Below, in pieces: positions 11,440-21,958 of a stretch of 64,000 bases of DNA. This stretch comes from Loripinus fragilis (Eukaryota; Mollusca; Bivalvia; Lucinida; Lucinidae). The notes beneath the pieces were generated by a model. It was not told the origin of the DNA, did not search any database, and saw nothing but the letters and a program-made list of their open reading frames with translations. Positions within the stretch are counted from its first letter, which is position 1; each line of letters starts with the position of its first letter. The translations under genes and the position numbers were made by a program. The stretch covers positions 23,126,013 to 23,190,012 of the forward strand of contig OZ026519.1 in the NCBI GenBank assembly GCA_964019695.1. Direction: 5' to 3'.

Positions 11440-12000
11440 TGTCGAGTACCAGGGATTATCGCTTTAGTTTTATCAAATTTACTAGCTAGATGACATTATT
11501 CTAAGTATTCAAAGAACATATCAAAAATAATTTGAAAATCATTTTTTTCCAAAAATAACTGTATCATCAGCATAAAACAACACAAGCAATTTTAAATACA
11601 ATGTTATATCGTCATATTGAATCTCAAAGTTATCACCATTGCAACTTTTTGGTATCCTGCGTCAGGTGTGGTACTTGAATGTATCGATTCTTGATCTTTG
11701 CACCCGTACTTACTTTTGTCACATAGGAAATATTCTAAGTCATTTTTGAGAATGAGGCATATAATGCAGGGGATATTTTCACCTTGTCGTACGCCTCGAA
11801 AACTTGAGAAAAAAGGAAGACACTTTTCCATTATATTAGACACATTTTTATTCCCATATACGTATTAAAGTAATCTGAAAACAGTTTCCGTTAATATAGT
11901 TGGCTGATAATTTTTTCACAACCGAACTTCCCATACAGAATCAAAAACATTGCTAAAATCAATAAGGTGTGATATTTTTTGTACAGTTTATCTTACCAAA
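11440..12000 (-). pseudogene. decayed LINE reverse transcriptase fragment (GVRQGE and YADD motifs)
   Basis: Reading the minus strand gives a degraded palm region. A block like IDFSNVFDSVWEV lies near 11950, followed by FFSSFRGVRQGENI with the RT motif GVRQGE at 11778-11795. Further on, LVLFYADDTVIFG carries the catalytic YADD box at 11563-11574. These motifs are diagnostic of LINE-type reverse transcriptase, which copies RNA into DNA at the target site. Several stops and frameshifts break the frame. A LINE-A 3' end (11649-11722) sits between the two motifs in the opposite orientation. The fragment is too decayed to assign to a clade. Confidence 0.75.
11649..11722 (+). mobile_element. LINE-A 3'-terminal fragment inside the decayed RT
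   Basis: Matches the last ~70 bp of LINE-A (GGTATCCTG..., CAGGTGTGGTACTTGA, CCTGATCTTTGCACC-like end, then TACTTACTTTT). It separates the GVRQGE and YADD parts of the older RT fragment, so it arrived later. Confidence 0.75.
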
Positions 12001-12243
12001 GGATACAGATTATCAATTTAAGGTTCATTTGCACAGATTCTATTTAGCGTTTTCAAAACAAAGGTCTACTAGTTTGGGCCATCAGTTGTCGAATCTAATA
12101 TTTCTTTTTCACTGACCCGTAGTGTGCGGGAGGGGGATATAAAGTAGACATTGTTTACTGACATTCTTATTATTGCGCATGGGTCCGCAGAAAATGATAA
12201 ATTAATTTGGGTAAAAAGGTGCAACCAAAATATCTGCATTTGA
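12001..12243. other. no feature recognised
   Basis: AT-rich spacer between the decayed RT and the minisatellite. No motif could be supported. Confidence 0.3.
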
Positions 12244-15046
12244 GTCCTTGATAAGACACTGTAGTTGACATAGAGATAAGAGACTTGTAATTCTTGATTG
12301 GATACGATAGTAGACAACGAGTTAAGAGAATTGTAATTCTTGATAAGACACTACAGCAGACAAAGAGTTAAGAGAATTGTGATTCTTGATAAGACTCTAT
12401 ATCAGACAAAGAGTTAAGAGACATGTAATTCTTGGTAAGACACTATAGCAGCCAAAGAGTTGAGCGACATGTAATTCTTGATAAGACACTATTGTAGGCA
12501 AAGAGTTAAGATGCTTGTAATTCTTGTTAAGACACTATAGCAGACAAAGAGTTAAGAGTCTTGTAATATCTTGATAAGACTCTATAGCAGACAAAGAGTT
12601 TAGAGAATTGTAATTCTTGATAAGACACTATAGCAGACAACGAGTTAAGAGAATTGTAATTCTTGTTAAGACACTATAGCAGACAAATAGTAAAGAGACT
12701 TGTAATTCTTGATAATACTCTATAGCAGACAAAGAGTTAAGAGATTTGTAATTCTTGATAAGACACTACAGCAGACAAAGAGTTAAGAGAATTGTGATTC
12801 TTGATAAGACACTATAGCAGACAAAGAGTTAAGAGACTTGTAATTCTTGATAAGACACTATAGCAGACAAAGAGTTAAGAGACTTGTAACTCTTGATAAG
12901 ACTCTATAGCAGACAAATAGTTAAGAGACTTGAAATTCTTGATAAGACACTATAGCAGACAAATACTTAAGAGAATTGTAATTCTTGATAAGACACTACA
13001 GCAGACAAAGAGTTAAGAGATTTGTAATTCTTGATAAGACACTACAGCAGACAAAGAGTTTAGAGAATTGTGATTCTTGATAAGACACTATAGCAGACAA
13101 AGAGTTAAGAGACTTGTTACTCTTTATAAAACACTAAAGCAGACAATGAGTTAAGCGAATTGCAATTCTTGATAAGACTCTATAGCAGACAAATAGTTAA
13201 GAGACTTGAAATTCTTGATAAGACACTACAGCAGACATATAGTTAAGAGAATTGTAATTCTTGATAAGTCACTATAGCAGACAAAGCGTTAAGAGACTTG
13301 TAATTCTTGATAAAACACTATAGCAGACGAATAATTAAGAGACGACTTGTAATTCCTGATAAGACACTATAGCAGACAAAGAGCTAAGAGACTTGTAATT
13401 CTTGATAAGACACTATAGCAGACAGAGAGTTAAGAGAATAATAATTCTTGATAAGACTCTATAGCAGACAAAGAGTTAAGAGACTTGTAATTCTTGATAA
13501 GACTCTTTAGTAGATAAAGAGTTGATAGACTTGTAATTCTTGATAAGACACTATAAAAGACGAAGAGTTAAGAGAATTGTAATACAGCGGACATAGAGTT
13601 AAGAGAATTGTAATTCTTAATAAGTACTATAGCCGACAAGGAGTTTAGAGAATTGTAAGTCTTGATAAAACTCTACAGCAGACAAAGAGTTAAGAGAATT
13701 GTAATTCTTGATAAGACTCTATAGCAGACAAAGAGTTAAGAGAATTGTAATTCTTGATAAGACTCTATATCAGACAAAGAGTTAAGAGTCTTGTAATTCT
13801 TGATAAGACACTATAGCAGACAAAGAGTTAAGAGACTTGTAATTCTTGATAAGACACTATAGCAGACAAAGAATTAAGAGACTTGTTATTCTTGATAAGA
13901 CACTATAGCAGACAAAGAGTTAAACGTGTAATTCTTGATAAGACACTATAGCAGACAAAGAGTTAAGGGACTTGTAATTCTTGATAAGGCTCTATAGCAG
14001 ACAAAGAGTTAAGAGAATTGTAATTCTTGATAAGACTCTATATCAGACAAAGAGTTAAGAGTCTTGTAATTCTTGATAAGACACTATAGCAGACAAAGAG
14101 TTAAGAGACTTGTAATTCTTGATAAGACACTATAGCAGACAAAGAATTAAGAGACTTGTTATTCTTGATAAGACACTATAGCAGACAAAGAGTTAAACGT
14201 GTAATTCTTGATAAGACACTATAGCAGACAAAGAGTTAAGGGACTTGTAATTCTTGATAAGACACTATAGCAGACAAAGAGTAAAGAGAATTGTAGTTCT
14301 TGATAAGACACTATAGCAGACAAAGAGTAAAGAGACTTGTAATTCTTGATAAGACACTATAGCAGACAAAGAGTTAAGAGACTTGTAATTCTTGATAAGA
14401 TACTATAGCGGACAAAGAGTTAAGAGAATTGTAATTCTTGATAAGATACTATAGCAGACAAAGAGTTAAGGGACTTGTAATTATTGATAAGATACTATAG
14501 CAGACAAAGAGTTAAGGGACTTGTAATTATTGATAAGATACTATAGCAGACAAAGAGTTGAGAGAATAGTAAATCTTGATAAGACACTATAGCAGACAAA
14601 TAGTTAAGAGACTTGTAATTCTTGATAAGACACTATAGCAGACAAAGAGTTAAGGGACTTGTAATTCTTGATAAGACACTATAGCAGACAAAGAGTTAAG
14701 GGACTTGTAATTCTTGATAAGACACTATAGCAGACAAAGAGTTAAGGGACTTGTAATTATTGATAAGATACTATAGCAGACAAAGAGTTAAGGGACTTGT
14801 AATTATTGATAAGATACTATAGCAGACAAAGAGTTAAGAGAATAGTAAATCTTGATAAGACACTATAGCAGACAAATAGTTAAGAGACTTGTAATTCTTG
14901 ATAAGACACTATAGCAGACAAAGAGTTAAGGGACAATAATTCTTGATAAGACACTATAGCAGACAAAGAGTTAAGGGACTTGTAATTCTTGATAAGACAC
15001 TATAGCAGACAAAGAGTTAAGAGACTTGTAATTCTTGATAAGATAC
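12244..15046. repeat. 46-bp minisatellite array, about 61 units, with six-unit higher-order repeats
   Basis: The unit begins GAGTTAAGAGACTTGTAATT and continues CTTGATAAGACACTATAGCA then GACAAA, 46 bp in all. The left edge (12244-12360) is most diverged. Variants mark higher-order duplications. The block starting at GACTCTATAT (13761) recurs at 14034, 273 bp later (six units minus a 3-bp deletion carried in both, TTAAACGTG). The block containing AGAGAATAGTAAATC (14561) recurs at 14837, exactly 276 bp later. The unit carries in-frame stops, so it is not coding. The right edge stops abruptly within a homogeneous unit. Confidence 0.95.
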
Positions 15047-15100
15047 TGTTACGCGCTACCTGTGTCTCAAATGAGCTGCTCTTTAGCCAGTTTATGTATT

Positions 15101-15270
15101 GTAGTCTGCAGCCTATAATTTCTAAGACCCCTAGAAAATGGGTTTGATGGCATTTTTTGTTAATGCTCGGCATCCATGCTATGAATATTCTTTGGGGTAT
15201 GACAAAGTGCCCCAGGGTGGATGCCAGGTCTGAAACTTTGAATTAAGGTCACAGCAAGGTCAAAGGTCAA
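15101..15270 (+). repeat. left arm of a large diverged inverted repeat
   Basis: Aligns with the reverse complement of 19906-20067 over about 165 bp. Shared blocks are TAGTCTGC, GATGGCATTTTTTGTTAATG, GGGTGGATGCCA and AAGGTCA...GAGGTCAAAGGTCAA-like ends. The arms flank a ~4.6 kb interior. Confidence 0.75.
15246..15269 (+). promoter_or_regulatory. DR5+DR1 nuclear-receptor half-site array (in repeat)
   Basis: Three perfect AGGTCA half-sites in one direction: 15246-15251, 15257-15262 and 15264-15269. Spacers are 5 and 1 bp, which are RAR/RXR-like DR5 and RXR/HNF4-like DR1 geometries. The same arrangement is kept in the other arm at 19907-19930. It is sited in a repeat, and binding is not demonstrated. 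Confidence 0.45.
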
Positions 15271-15953
15271 ATAGGTGCATTTTCGTATTAGAAACTTCAT
15301 TAGGGTTTTTTACATTGCTATAGATACTATCTAAATCATTATAATTGTGTTTAATATGCTGAAAACTAAAAGTCAGATATAGATACGTTGATAAGAATAG
15401 TTTTTGGAATGTTATAGCTATTATGGGATAGAAAAATATACTTTCCGCAGAAAAAATCAGTGCTTTTGGAGTAGATTTTTCATATTAAGTCTTTTTTTCA
15501 ACGACATTTTCCATCATTCCTAAGTTATAGAGCACTCACAAGGAATGCTTGTACAATGTATTATTTGATTGGTAATAGGGTCTTCAATATATTTGAATGC
15601 TGTTTTATTTTGCCCCAAAAAATAAGGGGGGGGGGACATTTCATAATTCTGGACACAGATTGGCCCTTGGTAATTTGAGTGATATGAGGTGTCTGGGAAA
15701 AGTACATGCACCAGTAAATTACAGAAGGAGACCCGAATTAGAAATACTACAGATATATTTATCAAGATTTATGACGTAAGGGTGCATCTTAGTCGGTAAT
15801 TATGTGTGCTCTTTAGATATAAAGGCCCAGCTACTCATGTATCAAATTAATTAATTAGACCAAGACATTCCCAAATTTTGACAAAGGCCCCAAAAAGGTG
15901 AATCTTCAAAAAGTTCCTCTGAAATAAAAATGATGACAGAACACTCGATTTAA

Positions 15954-16157
15954 GCCTGTTACAAGATTTATGCTGTAAGAAATTTCAAACTTTGGGCTGA
16001 TCTGATGAAGACACCTGGTCACGCTGATCTATTGCAAGGCAAAGACCATAAGCACGTTGAAAAGATCATTCCTGAGAGATTGTTCTTGTTTCTTAGTCTC
16101 CTCTTTGGGGACATGGATGTTTTGGAGGGTTTGATGGAGAACCTGTTGGAACCGTGA
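15954..16157 (+). pseudogene. unrecognised open segment, 67 codons
   Basis: A stop-to-stop frame with protein-like helical composition, with blocks such as FKLWADLMKTPGHAD and LFLSLLFGDMDVLEGLMENL; the internal Met is at 16005. No family was recognised, and no convincing splice sites or start context were found. It may be a fragment of a coding region carried in the inserted segment, or chance. Confidence 0.2.
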
Positions 16158-16239
16158 TGCCAAGAGGCTATAAAGACGTAATATATGGTGTGTCAAACCA
16201 CAAAACGTTTACACCAAAGCATATAGGTGAAGAGAAAGC

Positions 16240-16372
16240 TGATTGATTTACTTTAATTGTCTTACTGATGTCTTCCGACTGTTAGTGTTATGTTATCACT
16301 GTCTTCCATGCAGTGCCTTGGTTTGGTCTGCAATGTGTGATTGTGGTATTTCCTGATCATACTCATTTACTT
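16240..16372 (+). repeat. LINE-B 3' end fragment
   Basis: Ends TTGGTTTGGTCTGCAATGTG then GATTGTGGTATTTCCTGATC, the 3' terminus shared by LINE-B copies at 27040-27095, 39395-39425 and 51140-51185. Confidence 0.65.
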
Positions 16373-17487
16373 TTTTGTCTTTGATCATGCTTTACACCAG
16401 CAACCAGATTGAAAAAAACCTGGTGCAGCTGTTCAATGCAGAAAGCAACGCTATTGGAATAAAGCCAGTCCATGGAATTGACGATGCGATTGCAAGATAC
16501 GTTTTTGACAAATTTGTCGAAAAGAAATGGATATATTATGTCCCTTGTAATATTGACACAGAATGACTCATACAATATTGCTTTGCTAAAAGCAACAGTC
16601 AATAGAAGATTATTCTCATTACATTGCACAGAGATGATGGCTTGGTAGCGCAGTTCTGACAACAGTTTGGCAGAAAGTTTTGTGCAACAGACCTGCAAAG
16701 CTTGACCAAGTGTTAACCCGTTTTCGCAAGCTTGATAAGTCAAACTTCCATCAAATGGAAGACACAATCGCCTTTTTTAAAAATAGAACAGAGTATGAAA
16801 TAGAAAAAGAAAGTTAAGTAAGAAAACACATGTACATGCTTGTTCGCTCATACTAGCTTGGCATCGACAGTTTTGTTCAGGTGACCAGAGAGTTCAAATC
16901 TGAGGTATAATAAATAAAGAACGCTGTTCATTAAATCCTCACATACAAAATACATGTTGGCAGTAGTATCTGGAAGTTCAAACACTGGTTCAGTCAAAAG
17001 GTAGAGGCTTGCAACTTTGGGAAATAAAACAGTTTGTTTTTCCCTGTATGGGTGTTGCGTTGAAAGAGAAAATGTAGATATTGATTTGATACTAATTCAA
17101 TCTTTTCCACCTATAAAGATACCTTTGAATTGCACTTTTTGAGGGTTGATTTTTGAGCATAAACATAACTTGTGTCAAAATGTGACAAAAATGCTCCCAA
17201 AGACAATAGATTTACATAAATGAGACCAGAGGTCAAGGTCACAGTGATCTTAAACAGTGTGTAGCATTCTGCAACCCCAAGATCTATCCACACGCTAAAT
17301 TTGGGATTCCTATCGCCAATAATATAGGTGATGTGCCAGAGGTCAAGATCTAAGTGACCCCAAAACAGTATGCTCTTGACACGGTTTTTCTAGAACTAGG
17401 GTCAGAGTTTAAAGTCACAGTGACCCACAAACAGCAACCCAAGGTGTATCCAGACCACACAATAAAATGGAATTCCTGCCTCAAATT
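16373..17487. other. no gene; scattered AGGTCA/TGACC repeats
   Basis: Around 17229-17435 several phrases of the type AGGTCAAGGTCACAGTGA recur at irregular spacing. Opposed short frames at 16363-16767 are not protein-like. Confidence 0.4.
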
Positions 17488-17795
17488 ATACTCAGAAGAA
17501 AAAGTTTAGTCAGTACAGACACTGTGTGCAATAATTTTGCTAGACAGTCTTAATATTGACAAAAACCTTACTCAACATGATATTCATTTAATTTCCTATA
17601 AATGTGAACATTTTCAACAAAACATTCTGAAAATTAACCCATTTTCTTCAACAAAATCATACATCAAAATTCAAATTTCAAAACTCAAAAATCAGTGATG
17701 TACCCCTCAGACGATTTCTGACAGTATAGACGGAAATTCTCGTACCTGTGGCATGTCTAAGACGTTTAAGAAGTTTCCGAGCGGCCAGGAAGAGA

Positions 17796-17814
17796 TTACG
17801 TCATGTTGACGTCA
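17796..17814. promoter_or_regulatory. paired CRE/ATF sites
   Basis: TTACGTCA (17796-17803) and the perfect palindrome TGACGTCA (17807-17814), 11 bp apart and about 45 bp upstream of CCATGGCGGAG. The arrangement resembles a TATA-less promoter, but no transcript is known from the sequence. Confidence 0.35.
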
Positions 17815-17856
17815 CTATGACCCTAACTTCAAGTGGCATCGTTATCCGTAATCTCC

Positions 17857-18018
17857 ATGGCGGAGGTTTGTTATTTTTACTGCCAGACTTTCGAAAACAT
17901 GTTTGCAGACGATAAATTAATCTTTCATTACATCCAAAACTACGTGGCACGTCAGCAGCACGAGTACCTGCTTCAAAACGTCCAAACGCTGTATTTCTGT
18001 AATTTGGCGATAGCCTAG
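17857..18018 (+). CDS. possible first-exon fragment or short ORF, 53 codons, unrecognised
   Basis: Begins at a good Kozak context (CCATGGCGG) and reads MAEVCYFYCQTFENM...NLAIA before a stop. Protein-like in composition, but matches no family known to me. Candidate donor GTAATT near 17999 is weak. It lies inside an inverted-repeat-bounded segment, so it may be a captured piece of a host gene or chance. Confidence 0.2.
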   Translation: MAEVCYFYCQTFENMFADDKLIFHYIQNYVARQQHEYLLQNVQTLYFCNLAIA

Positions 18019-18319
18019 ACGGCGACTTAAGCTTGCTAACACTGAAATTGCTCCGGATAATTGCAATAGGAACAACTCTCTTTCAATATCAAACAGCATA
18101 TGCGAAAATAACCCTGCCAGTTTACCGCAGCACATGCACGTCGTGCGTTTTGAAATTTGGTTGATACAGTCTATAAGAGGCATTATTTATCACACAACAA
18201 ACAGGTACATGTAAAGTTACAATAATTCAACTCATGTATACAATTTGACAATGATATATCAAGTATTGTTGATTTTATGAGAAAACATTAATACTGACTA
18301 AACTTTTTCTTCTGAGTAT

Positions 18320-19239
18320 ATATAACAGATATGCTCCCGATACGGTTTAGGTTCAGACTGACGGACGGACAGATTTCGGCTGTGTGTCCGGATTGCATGG
18401 AGCTCATCACCACTTGTGGCTGCAAAAAAGTGCAGAACCGTCAGATGTAAATTTTAAAGGCAAATCAGATCTTTATGATAGAATGTGCATTCGATGCAGT
18501 GTGATATGCCTATCTTATAGGACTATAAATTGTCCTGTAGGCAGTTGAACATGCTGAATCACAACCCATCTGTAGATACTAAGGTTACCTGCGAATATGT
18601 GTCTAGTATTATAAGCAGGCACTTATTCGAAGCTAGGTGTATGGTAAATGAAGTCATACACCAAATTCATACAATGTAGATGTGAATTAGAAGTGCCTTG
18701 AATAACATACAAAAAATATTTAAATCTATAGGGTCATGTTTCATATAATTTACACGTATAGGACTAGTTGGGGACAATTTTTCGTGGGTGCAAAATTGTT
18801 CATTAGAATTCCAAAACACTCCCTTTCTTCGGATTTGTATTGGTAGGTTGCCATGGATACCTTTTAATTTCATATATTCCAAATAGATTTATTTTTATAA
18901 CTATGTTGTAAATAAGGCGACCCCATTTAACAAGTTGCCATACATGAGAAAATGTGCACGGGGTGCAAGGAAGGTCTAATTACCACCTCCCCTTCCCCTA
19001 TTCCCAGGTTTATAGTTTAACATGAATTTCTCTCATTTTATAAGTTTACACTTATATACTTATGGATATGCAATTGAGATTATTTTCAAACAGGACCATT
19101 GGATGAATGGACTTGTCAAATTGCATCACTGATGACATAGCAATATGCATCAATGTCGCCTTATTTATGTTATGATTTTCCTTATTTTTTCACGTTTTTA
19201 TTAATATTCATGAAAACCCAAATTATGTAGATAAGATAA
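18320..19239. other. no gene recognised
   Basis: AT-rich. A phrase with GGTTGCCATGGATACC near 18845-18860 resembles one at 19551-19568 (GGGTTGCCATGGAAACC), hinting at an older duplication of this part. Confidence 0.35.
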
Positions 19240-19600
19240 TTTGTGTGTGCCAAAAATTGATAAAAGGCCAAAGTTTAAGCTTTAATTTGGTATCAATTTT
19301 AGTAGGTTATGCTAAGTAGCAACTGAGATATTATTGATTTTGTAGGTACACCCCCATTCTTGAATCACATTTTTAATATTTTGATAAATATTTATGCAAA
19401 TTAGATAAATTCAATAATTTGCATAAGCGACAATGGATGAAAGGCCACTGTTTAAGTTTTGATTTGACACCATGTTTAGATGTCTAGGACAAGTAGCAGC
19501 TGAGATATGAGTAATTTTGTATGCACATCCCCATTCTTGAATCGCATAATGGGTTGCCATGGAAACCATGCATTTTCACATAGCCCAGACAGGTTCATTT
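19240..19600. repeat. two tandem copies of a ~177-bp unit
   Basis: The anchors CATTCTTGAATC at about 19355 and 19532 are 177 bp apart. Both units share AAAGGCCA...TTTAAG and AGTAGCA(A/G)CTGAGATAT. Diverged. Confidence 0.6.
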
Positions 19601-19905
19601 TTAGAACTTTGTTTTGCATTTGGAGGGTTGAAATGAACCATTTGGCACTCAATAAAATTGTCCCTGGGTGCAAGGTAAGCATAATTGGCCCAGACTTTAT
19701 TGTTCTTTAATTTGTATTGAGCCTGAATGTTATTATCATGAATACGGTATTTTTTGCATGGTCAATAATTTTTGGAGGCTGTGGCAAGCCTCTGTGCCAT
19801 TCTATTCTCATTTGCATGTGGTTTTGTTCATATTGGTAGCATCTTGTGATGAAATTAAAAGAATTTACTATCTTAAATGTCATTTTTCTGCATATTTGCA
19901 CTTAC

Positions 19906-20067
19906 TTGACCTTTGACCTCACCGTGACCTTAAATCAAAAAATCATGCTTGGCATCCACCCCTATCTTGTTTGTAATAGTCCAAGGAATAATTCTAGCCT
20001 GGATGCAGAGCATTAACAAAAAATGCCATCAGGAGTCCTCGTAGAAATTAAAGGCGGCAGACTATTG
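19906..20067 (-). repeat. right arm of the large inverted repeat
   Basis: Reverse complement of 15101-15270 with moderate divergence. Contains the matching half-site array at 19907-19930 (TGACCT with 1- and 5-bp spacers). Confidence 0.75.
19907..19930 (-). promoter_or_regulatory. DR1+DR5 half-site array, second copy
   Basis: TGACCT at 19907-19912, 19914-19919 and 19925-19930, the inverse of the left-arm array with the same spacings, although the 5-bp spacer sequence differs. Confidence 0.45.
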
Positions 20068-20689
20068 ATGATCCTCGTACGTTGACGTCTGTATGTGATT
20101 GTGGTTCTCTTGGTCACACTGTTTCTTATTGAGAAACAACACTGTTTCTTATTGAGAAACAATGGGGAATAAAATAAATTGGACCTCGACTTAGATTTTG
20201 TTGTTCTTTCAGACCTGGCTATATATGGTAATTTTAATAAGAATAAATTTCAAGTACCGTTTGCTTATTTATTGTAGATGCAAACGTTTCATGAACCAAA
20301 TTTAAATACAATATACTAATGCAAGAGATGAAATCTTGAAGCAGTTGAGCGGCAATGTGAAAATATGACTCGGCCAATGATGAATGGGCATAAATAGAAT
20401 TTCTCAATAGTTGTATGGGTCTATAAGCAGTTATAATGGTTAAACAAATGAGTATTTGTTTACAAATACGGAGCCGAAAGTGCATGCGTAAAAGCTGATC
20501 ACTTGAAACTGCGATGAAGAAACTTTGGAAATAAAATAGTCTGAGCAGTCTGAGTTTTCAGTCTTTTCCGCTAAGTAAAAATGATTAAAATTCACTTTAA
20601 AAGATAATTCTTGCTATATTTGGGATATACGTACACAATTTTATCAAATCAGAATATTTCAGGTTATAAGAATAGATTAATATGCGTAT
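20068..20689. other. no gene recognised
   Basis: Contains a direct repeat of ACACTGTTTCTTATTGAGAA at about 20118-20161. Otherwise featureless. Confidence 0.35.
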
Positions 20690-21200
20690 AATCAGCAGAT
20701 ATTGCGCTGCGAAGACTGACGTGCTTTTGTTTGACTGCACAGTTCAAAGCCAAAAATGCGAGGACCACGCGCCAAATGCGCGCCGACTTATATACTAACC
20801 ATGCACACAACGTAAACTGTCTGCAATCACGCACCGATAGTTGACGTTAACGCACGTGATGCAAACACTTTACTTTGCCGGTACACACAAACGTTCCAAA
20901 ACAATGCCGACACTGAAAATGACCGATAAAATGAATGGGTGATCGGCTTCAAACACTGATAAATGCTATTGATGAATGACTGATGCATAATAAATACATG
21001 CAAACATTGGCAAATGAATATATAAAATGACCCTAACGATGATTTAAAATTTGATGAATAGAATTAATGTAAATATGCTCTTGAAGTTGAACTTTTGGAT
21101 TTGACAGTCGGAAAACCAGACGACGTGTTTACATCAACACCTTGACAACACTCCCATAATGCAATTTAGCATAAATACACATCCCAATCAATATGGCGGA
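20690..21200. other. CpG-enriched patch followed by an ATGGCGGAC context
   Basis: About 18 CpG in 20690-20900 against a CpG-poor surround, with ACGCGCC, GCGCGCC, TGACGT and a CACGTG E-box. At 21193 the sequence CAATATGGCGGACAC resembles a YY1-type start-site motif; its frame stops after 26 codons. A promoter is possible but unproven. Confidence 0.25.
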
Positions 21201-21431
21201 CACTGACAAGTGCGTGATGATGCTTTATAAAACAAGAAACAAATCGGTCCTGTGCATACTCGTTCAGACCTGACACCCACGCGCAAACTTCAAGTATGTG
21301 TAATGATTTATGAAAATATGCATGTCAGTTCAATGTATTGCCTTAGAGTTAAAATAACTTGACAAAGGATGTAAACATATGAATGGTAGGAGATCTGTGT
21401 GTAACATAACTCCGGACACCGAGGCATATCA

Positions 21432-21555
21432 ATACTATAGCGGACAAAGAGTTAAGGGACTTGTAATTATTGATAAGATACTATAGCAGACAAGGAGCTA
21501 AGAGACTTGTAAGTCTCTTAAATCTTGGTCTGCTATAATGTCGTATCAAGTCTTT
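21432..21555. repeat. resumed 46-bp minisatellite, ending in an inverted half-unit
   Basis: About 1.6 direct units, including the TTATTGATAAGATACT variant typical of the right part of the main array. A foldback follows (TAAGAGACTTGTAAGTCTCTTA-type centre) and a reversed partial unit (CTTGGTCTGCTATA). It is separated from the main array by the 15047-21431 segment. Confidence 0.85.
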
Positions 21556-21911
21556 TTCTTTCTCTCCGGCTGTATGTAAATTCTCCCCAGGTAAGTAATT
21601 GATAAAACAGAATTTGATCATCCTACTTTCATGATTATGGGAATTCCACGTTACGATTGTACAAGAGAAACTAGGAGTAATTACCTGACCCGAAAAAATA
21701 AGTCCTGAAATTACCCCAATAAAATATTGCATAAAAACGTATCGTAATAGTCAACTGGAGGACTTTTCACTATCGGTGGGGATGGTCTGTACTGTAAATA
21801 ATATAGATACCATACATGCAGCTACATATGTCATGGTACTTATGCAAGAATTGTGTAGTGATTCCATGTTTCATGGTATATTGTACGTGTAAGATCAAAC
21901 TACTGAAGAGA

Positions 21912-21958
21912 ATGAGAGAGAGAGAGGGAGAGAGAGAGAGAGAGATGGAGAGAGAGAT
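21912..21958. repeat. (GA)n microsatellite
   Basis: Interrupted GAGAGAGA tract on the plus strand; it generates serine/leucine pseudo-frames. Confidence 0.9.

Larger units (their letters stand above)
17488..18319. repeat. segment bounded by a perfect 28-bp inverted repeat
   Basis: The sequence starting ATACTCAGAAGAAAAAG at 17488-17515 returns exactly inverted at 18292-18319. The interior holds two CRE-like sites and an ATGGCGG start-like context (17796-17870). It could be a small non-autonomous element or a captured promoter fragment. Confidence 0.55.
15047..21431. mobile_element. 6.4-kb segment apparently inserted into the minisatellite (ATAC duplication, TG...CA ends)
   Basis: The satellite unit GATAC|TATAGC is split. 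The left side ends ...AAGATAC at 15046. The right side resumes ATACTATAGC at 21432 in the correct phase, with the array variant GATAAGATACT. ATAC is present on both sides (15043-15046, 21432-21435), and the segment begins TGTTACGCGC and ends CATATCA. TG...CA with a 4-bp duplication is the usual signature of an LTR retrotransposon or retrovirus-like integration. However, no pair of LTRs and no gag-pol were recognised. The content is a mosaic: inverted repeats, a LINE-B end, tandem repeats and CpG-rich patches. An alternative is a composite element or a rearranged insertion. Confidence 0.55.

Noticed and set aside
12244..15046. Regular direct repeats resembling a CRISPR array
   Set aside because: The 46-bp units are contiguous with no unique spacers, lack dyad symmetry, and lie in a eukaryotic context without cas genes.
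16363..16767. 134-codon minus-strand frame
   Set aside because: Overlapped by an opposing frame and the LINE-B end; no recognisable domain and no start or splice support.
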